Assembly (NCBI GenBank): GCA_949317995.1
Contig: OX439040.1
Span: 52,031,186 to 52,095,185, forward strand
Source: Acholoe squamosa
Lineage: Eukaryota > Annelida > Polychaeta > Phyllodocida > Polynoidae
Direction of reading: 5' to 3'
DNA length: 64,000 nt
The notes beneath the pieces were generated by a model, which saw nothing but the letters and a program-made list of their open reading frames with translations, was not told the origin of the DNA and made no database searches. This document shows, piece by piece, positions 57,168-64,000 of this stretch. A program made the translations under genes and the position numbers. How positions within the stretch are numbered: position 1 is the stretch's first letter; every line of letters starts with the position of its first letter.

Positions 57168-58166
57168 AGGGTCCTGTTTCTATAGTTGGTTTGGATGGCA
57201 CCATTTGCATTAGTGTTTCCTAAGTTGCTTTATCCAAAATAGCTCAGTTCAAGTTCTATTTAAGTCTGTGTTAGCCGACTACCTAAATCCAAATGAATAG
57301 AGCAAGAAGTGCCACTGTTTCTAAAGTTTTGGATAGAACTCAAACTGAGTCCCATCTGTCCATTGACAGATGTAAATCTGTTGTTTTCCAACTGAGTTTG
57401 CTGCCATCATGGCCCTGATTGTATACCTGAAGGGCACCATACATGTTTTCTAATGCTAAGCTGATAGTGCAGACCCAACAAAAACATGCTTCTGTTTCTT
57501 AACTTGAGTTCTGTTCTAATGCTCTATTGGCTAGATCTGGATAAGACAACTTTAGAAACACTCATGCACTAATCTATCATCAAAGGAATCATCCAAGTTT
57601 TTGTGTGTATTTCTCTTATTCAAATTTTTGCTGACCACCTATAAGGGTTGGTGGCAAAGTTGTTTGAAAAGCAATAATTTTGCCTTCATCATTGGAGCAG
57701 ATAAGACTGAGTTTGAGTTATATCCTAAGGTTTAGAAACAGTGGTACATTCTGCTCTATTCATTTGGGTCAAGGCAGTTGCCTAAAATAAACTCAGCTAG
57801 AACTCGAACTGAGCCATTTTGGAAAGAGCAACTTAAGAAACACTAATGCAAACGGTGCCTTCCATAACCCACTATAAAACAGGATCCACATATTTCAATT
57901 GATTTAAACATATGATATAACACACAAATAAATAGGCAGAAGGTCCTAAGGATATACCAGTGAGAGGTGCACTAGAGGTGCATGCCACCATTGCATTAGC
58001 ATTTCTCAAGTTGTCCTATTCAGTTCTAGTCAATAGAACAGGAGAGTAGAACTCAAGTTAAGAAACAGAAAGCTGGTTTTGCTCTATCTGCACTTTTAGT
58101 TTTGCATTAGTGGACATGGATGGTGCCATTCTTTTTTTAGAAGTATAGAAACAGGGCCCAAAGGTA
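57168..58166. mobile_element. Composite of nested inverted-repeat elements
   Basis: 57168-57350 and 57705-57892 are inverted copies (ends GTCCTGTTTCTATAG / CTATAAAACAGGATCC, inner CACTGTTTCTAAAG / TTTAGAAACAGTG). A related pair, 57418-57560 and about 57975-58166, is also inverted and ends in GGCCCTG / ATAGAAACAGGGCCC. All four arms share short blocks such as CTGTTTCT, GCACCAT and GCTCTATT. Probably hAT- or MITE-like fold-back elements inserted into one another. No protein. Confidence 0.65.
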
Positions 58167-58979
58167 GGGGGCTGTCTTAAAAGGTGAAGTCCAATATATA
58201 CAATGCTTGATATTGTTATATCTGCTGTCGATCAGCTTGACACTAGGCATATATTAGAGCTACATAGAATACGTCACATGAATGTAGATAAATGATGCCA
58301 ATACCACAAAGTCTTTGAATCCCCGTATTTATCAATTTCAAAACTTTTGATGGTTCTTATGATTGAATTATTCAAAAAATATAACTGGGTAAAATAACAC
58401 AAAATTGTCTTGCAACGTAATGAGATGAACATTAGTTTGGTCCTCATTGCCCTGTGCTTTCCACCTTTTTAGGTTCTTTGAAACCCACTACCAGCAGGGA
58501 GGAATTCTATCCTTTTCTCTAAAATTCTTTTTTTGTCATTTTATCACACGTGATTGTGAATGATGAAAAATTGGTCCTCTTCCGAGGAATGTCCCAGTAT
58601 TGCCCTAAGTATTTACATATGACTTCCGAATGGTGGTTTCCTGACTAATTCCCAAAGCCGAACGACTCATGTCAAATTTACATGTATACAAGGCTAATAG
58701 ACCTGCAATATGTAAAACTTGCACCTGTCCTAAACATGACTGATAATTTGTGAAATAAATTATGATGACTGGGTGGTTGACTTAAGGTAAACCAACTTGC
58801 CTAGTGCAGTGGCTGAGTCAGGATTGACTTACCCTATAATCTCAATGCAAGCGTTTACGGGTAGACAAGCCAGCATTGCTTTGGTTAATCATGGTGTACT
58901 CCTTGAGGGGTTAAACATTGCATCCTGGTAGTTGCATGATTTTGACAGGTTGTATATGAAGTTCAGTGCAAAATCCCTT
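58167..58979. other. Intergenic sequence, no gene
   Basis: No supported feature. Confidence 0.4.
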
Positions 58980-59019
58980 TCCTAATCTTGAAAGATGAAA
59001 GTGCTGTTTTAACGATACT

Positions 59020-60177
59020 TTGGCTAATTTCACTGATGATATTAAAAGAGACTTAAATGTAGGTAACTCGACTATAGCAGCATTTATTGACCTGAGGAAG
59101 GCGTTTGACACCGTAGACCACTCTGTATTGCTAGTAAAATTAAACCACTATGGCATAAGGTCAGATAATTATCACTGGTTTGAGAGCTACCTCTCCGATA
59201 ATATCTGATATCAAACTACTTTAGCTAATGGTAAAATGTCTGGTAGTTACAGAGTGGTCTGTGGTGTCCCTCAAGGATCAATATTGGGTCCTTTGCTATT
59301 TTTGGTTTATGTAAATGATGTAATTAAATGTGTAAAACAGTGTAAAATTAAATTGTATGCTGATGATACTGTTACTTATTCGGCGCATAATTCTTTTGTG
59401 TCAGCCAAAGAAGAACTCCAGCATGATCTTGAAATGTATGGAACTTGGTGTATCCAAAATAAGTTATCTATTAATGTGGCCAAAACTAAAATAATGATAT
59501 TTTCCTCAAGTTCTAGGAAGCTTAACACATTGACAGCTGATGTACACCTAAATGATCAACTATTACAAGTTGTATCTAGTTACAAATATCTTGGTGTTAT
59601 CCTAAACCCGCTATTACATTATAACTTACATCAAACTATTCAAGTTAAAACCATTGCTTACAAAACCTATGAATTATGTTTATTGAGAAGATATCTTGAT
59701 GTAAAACTTGCTATAAGAATCTATAAATCAACAATTCTCCCGTATATGGAATACGCTGCCATTTGTTTCACTACTACCTTTGACAAGTACTTGGACCCAC
59801 TTCAGTATGCTCAAAATAGATGTATCAAGATCTGCCTCAGGTTACCTCATCTTAACAATACTAGTTATATACACAATGTAACTAAAAGTAACAAGCTTGT
59901 TGATAGAAGAAATATCCATTTATTAAATTATATGTATAACAGATCACAGTGTGATGTGTATAAGGACAACAGAGTCCTAGCAACTAGGTTACATAATGCT
60001 CCCACATTGAAGGTTATAACACCAAATGATATGACATATGCTAGAAGTGTAGAATACTTTGGTGCCATAAGCTGGAATGCTTTGCCTGTGGGAAGGAGAA
60101 CTGCCCCAAGTCTGAAACAATTTAAGGTTGATTCTAGGAAGTTTCTAGCGACTCTTATCCCATATGCAAATGCATAG
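59020..60177 (+). pseudogene. Reverse transcriptase, C-terminal half, LINE type
   Basis: Target-primed reverse transcription enzyme of a LINE. Visible motifs in order: FIDLRKAFDTVDHS (motif A, catalytic Asp), VVCGVPQGSILGPLLF (motif B), and KLYADDT (motif C, ADD). Further on are the thumb and a C-terminal region with YFGAISWNALP. An in-frame TGA at 59206-59208 interrupts the ORF between motifs A and B. A one-base shift is also likely near 59017. The N-terminal endonuclease and RT fingers are missing. The stop at 60175-60177 looks natural for the family. The element class is jockey/CR1/L2-like; I cannot separate these by eye. Confidence 0.93.
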
Positions 60178-60540
60178 CGCATAAACAGTACATTTTAATC
60201 CATAAATCAATTTTTATTTCTTTTCCATCATCTACTGTGTAAGTTTTTTCCAATGTGTGACATGGAATACTAGGCTTTCTCTATGTGGCTCCCTAAAAAA
60301 GCATTTACATTACTATATTGAATAGTATGTGCCAACAGTTTCCTATTTAATCTTGAGAAGCTAGGCAAGGCCAGAATAATCAACCCAACACTAACCTAGT
60401 GGGGATGAGGTCCTCTTCCTTCTGTTTGACAAGTTCTATTGTTCATGTCATTCTCAAATTATATTTATTTGAGGAAACTTGTGGTATGTCTATGCACAAC
60501 CAGTATTGTATTCTTGTATTTACCAGGTGTTAAATGATGA

Positions 60541-60600
60541 CCATTGAACCCGGGACCATCCAGCCTCGAGGCGGAGGCTCTACCTCTGAGCTACATCCCC
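60541..60600 (-). other. tRNA-Ala-like relic or SINE head
   Basis: The minus strand reads GGGGATGTAGCTCAGAGGTA, a standard tRNA-Ala start with A box, followed at proper distance by the B box GGTCCCGGGTTCAA. The acceptor 3' strand is not complementary and the anticodon arm is distorted. It is therefore not a working tRNA. Confidence 0.65.
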
Positions 60601-60650
60601 TGACCTGATGTTCTCTACCTTCCACCTACGCCTGGATCAGTGTGATACCA

Positions 60651-60725
60651 ATAGGGAACATGTGACTACCCGGTGACCCGCCCCTGCGGGTTGGCCAACC
60701 GGGCATGGGAAATCATGTTCCCCTA
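60651..60725. repeat. Fold-back hairpin
   Basis: Outer arms ATAGGGAACATG / CATGTTCCCCTAT and inner GC-rich arms CCCGGTGACCCGC / GCGGGTTGGCCAACCGGG. Non-coding. Confidence 0.7.
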
Positions 60726-60870
60726 TACTAGTATTGTCTGATAGCTCATGTAATATTATATTCTATACCGGTATCTATACGATTGGTGATAATACGATAC
60801 TTTGGACTGTGATTACTGACATTGTGATATGTTCAATATGAATGAGTCAATAAAGTAAAGTTAAACCAAA

Positions 60871-61518
60871 AAAATTATTCCTTGCCAGATCGTTATCCAC
60901 GCTCAAATGATCTATCGTGAAATATCTGTGTATGATTGTTCACAAATTTCATCGGTGGATAATAAGTATATTCCCTACGACTGAATTGTCTACAAATGTG
61001 CTCAGGAATGCCCATAGAACACAAAAGACAAAATCCCAGAGATATTCGAGCCCTAAATCACCATCTAAGATTGGAACTAGATCGAATCATGTGCAACATG
61101 TAGACTACTGACGGATCTAAATGATCTTAATGTAATTCTGCCAATGTTTCATATCAGACACAGTGTGACTATATTACGTTAGCAGGTTCAGGACTAACCT
61201 GTTTCTTAGTACGCCCTAAGATTGAATGATAGTCCCTGGATCATGGGGTGTACTAAGAACTTAGTACACTGTTTTATCATCAAATTTCTCTAACTTCTTC
61301 ATCAAAATACATAATTATAAAGTTACCTAAAGTACATGGGGACTATATTTTATATATCCACTTTTTTACAGAACTAAAATCAGAATATTCTCTGAGAAAT
61401 GACGATAACATAGCCCTTGAATCATCAAGAATCCACTCTCTATCATTTTACATACAGACTTGTACATTAATTGGTACTGACACTTCTATTATACCCGTTG
61501 TGGACATCTTGTCTTACA
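60871..61518. other. Intergenic sequence with a small hairpin
   Basis: TTCTTAGTACGCCC and GGGTGTACTAAGAA form a fold-back at about 61203-61261. No gene. Confidence 0.5.
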
Positions 61519-62609
61519 TGAGGCGTGAGTGAACGCGTGAGGCATGAGTGAACACTACCACTAAAAGTGGTCAATATGGCGGTGTTTTTGATCCCAGAGG
61601 AGGGTTAACACACTAAAACAAAGAAATAATAGTAGAAAAAGGAATATAAGCTAAGAAAACCATGGAAAAAGGCCAAATTTGGCTGTCAGAGGGGCTTAAA
61701 GTTCACGATGGGGCAAAAATTTCGTCATACAGACCCGTATTGGGGTGATCATCTCAAAACACCCAAACATGGCCAAAGATGCATCTTACACATGTATAGG
61801 GACTCTATTCTAAGGAATTATCATCAATTTAGACCCAAGGATACATGAATTGGACCATAAGAAGGCAAAATCTGGCCGGGGAAACGATCATTCACTCACG
61901 CCTCACTTTTCTGCAAAAGGAAAAATCTTGCCCCAATACATCCAAAATGGCCCAAGCGGTATCCCAAGTGTCTCCCGGTGGCAGATTTTACCCCCTAGCA
62001 CCTAAAATACACCGTTTCGGTACACAAAAAGCGATCTACGAACACCCACACACATCTTTATCAATATTTCGGGGCAATTTCATTGAATTTCCTTAACTTT
62101 TATGTGTAGTGAAATTCTGCGCTGACTTTTCTTCAAGCTCTGTGAAAGATCCTCTGAGTTGATTTTGCTAAGACCCGGATATGGGCCACTTCTGCCGGAG
62201 AACAGGAAGTTGTCTTCCTGTTCCAGCGCAGTTTTTCCTGCTGCGGTTCACTCACGCCTCACTTTGCGATGAGACACCCCATACAGCCCAACCAGGTGGT
62301 ATATGATCGTAATTCTTTTTCAGACATGATACATACAGCCTAAAAGTGTGTATAGAGTACAGAAACTGTATGTAGTAATGAAATTTACTTCTGCTTAGAG
62401 GTAAAAGACCTTGAGGCGTGAGTGAATTTGGTGTGAATTGAAAATCACTATTATCTACCTGGTTTGGGTAATTCTCGAAGTACATCAAAAAAAATTTCTA
62501 TGCAGGTTACTCCTCTAGGGTACCTCTTGGTTGTATATAATAAGAAAAAATGTGCTCTTTTGTGAGCATCTCGGTGGTCACTTTGAAAAAAAAATTCACT
62601 CACGCCTCA
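61519..62609. repeat. Cluster of a 15 bp motif, six copies in both orientations
   Basis: TGAGGCGTGAGTGAA or its inverse TTCACTCACGCCTCA occurs at 61519, 61538 (one mismatch), 61891, 62247, 62412 and 62595. No such cluster was noticed elsewhere in the window. The intervening sequence shows no gene. Confidence 0.85.
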
Positions 62610-62620
62610 TCGTGTAAAAT

Positions 62621-62880
62621 TGAAGAGTTTGGTTCCAAAACGCAATAAACGCCATTTTGAAAAAAGAGGCCAATATTTCAAATGCCTCCATATTAAAGAA
62701 GGATAATTGTTATAAGGAAACCATTTTCTTTGAAAAAATATATTTTTCAGATATCCAGAGTTTATTCATTAAAGATTTTATCATAGTAGGACAAAAATTC
62801 ACCTCAGGGGAGCACTGCAAACATGGGTAGATGCTGAAAATCTGGAATGGATTTGTTGCGTTTTGGAACCAAACTCTTCA
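62621..62880. mobile_element. MITE with 25 bp perfect inverted ends
   Basis: The left end begins TGAAGAGTTTGGTTCCAAAA (62621-62645) and the right end (62856-62880) is its exact inverse over 25 bp. The element is 260 bp and non-coding. No clear target duplication was found. Confidence 0.85.
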
Positions 62881-63045
62881 GTTCATGTTTGAATGCACAT
62901 AGAAGATAAATTATGCCCCAGGACCCACCCAAACCATATGGAAATCTAAGCTAAGGAATAAAAATATTATTGGTGTTGTAAAGGTATTTCCCTTGCTATT
63001 ATATGCCTAATGAACCACACGTCCAGTAAATCGTGGAATGACCCA

Positions 63046-63127
<82 letters not shown>

Positions 63128-64000
63128 GGCATGGCTTATACTCAAGGATATACCCTTGTTTTAAAGCCCCACAACCAGTGGATCCACCATTTTAAACTTT
63201 GCTGGTTCTTTTGAAAATGGCAAAACATACTGATAAGACATGGTATACATGATGGATACCTTGTCCCTGGATAAGAACCACGTCCAGGAACAAGCTGGCT
63301 CCATTTTAAAAGCTCTTATCAGTGTATGTCGCCAGAAACCAGCTCCAGTCCCGCTTAGACCCATATATACTGCAGAAGAAAGAAAAACTTATACCAACTG
63401 AATAGAATAGGAGTTAACTGTGTGAACGGGCATGCAAAGACTACACTTGCCATCGTCTGAAAAAAATCTCACTAACACTAATAGCATGTGGAGGGATGAT
63501 CGCAGGTGGTCGGGCCGGAGAAGAACGCAGCAATATGCAATGAGAGCTCCATTCACTTTCTTATAAATGCTATTCATATCGCGGATGAAAAGGCACGTAA
63601 AGAAAGAGAGATTGCAATGAAGTCTGGTCGCCCACACATGTAGTCTACATGTGGTTGTCAGCTCTTTAACTGACGTTTATACCAGTTATGGGTTATGTAT
63701 ATGGTATACTGGTGCCTGTAGGCCTCAAAGTCCCAGATGGTGCACAGGTTACAAAAGGCGTATCCTGCCACATTATCTGTTGTTTTGTTGTGTTCTTTAT
63801 TTAATGTTTATGATCAGAACCAAGTTATTCATCATTTTTGTTCTTAAATTGCTATACTGGACTTCATGGCGGCTTCTTTATTTACTTTCCGGTGCCCTTA
63901 AGATTTTTTAAACGTATCCCGAGTATACATTTAATCACTGTGTGGAGAGTTGAGTGATGATGTTGCAACAAAAATGTCACGGAAAGCCTTATAATTTTAG
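62881..64000. other. Intergenic sequence with AT tract and weak fold-back
   Basis: ACATACTGATAAG and CTTATCAGTGTATGT (about 63226 and 63316) are inverted around an inner CTTGTCCCTGGA / TCCAGGAACAAG hairpin. No supported gene to the window end. Confidence 0.5.
63051..63123. repeat. (AT)n microsatellite
   Basis: About 73 bp of AT dinucleotides. Confidence 0.95.

Larger units (their letters stand above)
58980..60870 (+). mobile_element. 5'-truncated non-LTR retrotransposon (jockey/CR1/L2-like)
   Basis: It contains the C-terminal half of an RT ORF, then about 670 bp that ends in AATAAAGTAAAG and an A-rich tail near 60850-60876. The start is ragged around 58980. A tRNA-like piece (60541-60600) and a hairpin (60651-60725) lie in the 3' part and may be later insertions or part of its untranslated region. 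Confidence 0.7.

Overview
This is eukaryotic DNA. It is AT-rich and intergenic in character, with long microsatellites ((AT)n, (CT)n), many fold-back elements, SINE-like tRNA-derived heads, and both LTR and non-LTR retrotransposons. There are no operons or bacterial promoters. The mix (a large Ty3/gypsy element, jockey/CR1-type LINE fragments, fold-back elements with repeat-bearing arms, a degenerate Penelope-like end) suggests an aquatic invertebrate animal; the sequence does not name the species. No complete host gene is visible. The only host-exon candidate is a short open exon at 33490-33618 that ends in a good splice donor.

Layout. 1-4150: AT-rich intergenic sequence with a hairpin beside a TA microsatellite. 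4157-6096: a non-autonomous element with inverted CCCAGCAAATTGTC ends, two internal tandem arrays (83 bp and 106 bp units) and 13 bp flanking direct repeats; a 221 bp relative lies at 53613-53833. 7446-7685: a MITE. 7720-11702: segment B of a dispersed duplication. Part of it recurs at 985-1582 (A) and part at 29730-31740 (C); B and C carry different insertions. 12488-25807: one 13.3 kb Ty3/gypsy (Metaviridae-type) retrotransposon on the minus strand. Its order in transcription is LTR, tRNA-His-type primer site, coiled-coil gag, capsid plus zinc-knuckle gag, protease, RT, RNase H, integrase, a large extra ORF with C2H2 fingers in the usual env position, 84 bp tandem repeats, polypurine tract, LTR. 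Its LTRs differ at 2 of 419 sites, it has a 4 bp CATG target duplication, and its pol is broken by three in-frame stops and a deletion.

26000-33500: intergenic sequence, the double-hairpin element at 28320-28441, and duplication segment C with an internal tandem duplication. 33917-34638 and 49396-50116: two inverted copies of a roughly 720 bp element that looks like a divergent promoter with a start codon and splice donor on each side, next to a hairpin. 51328-51768 holds a distinct element of the same design. 36505-41636: a probable fold-back transposon with 145 bp subrepeats in its arms and a decayed, unrecognised gene inside. 54241-55449: LTR plus gag of a second LTR retrotransposon. 57168-58166: nested inverted-repeat elements. 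58980-60870: a 5'-truncated LINE with an RT domain. 61519-62609: six copies of a 15 bp motif in both orientations. 62621-62880: a MITE with 25 bp perfect ends.

The retrotransposon genes would act together as one replication cycle (gag particle, protease, RT/RNase H, integrase), but this copy cannot make intact pol. The most original signals are the extra zinc-finger ORF, the twin-leader palindromic elements with a shared hairpin-loop design, and the array-bearing inverted-repeat element.
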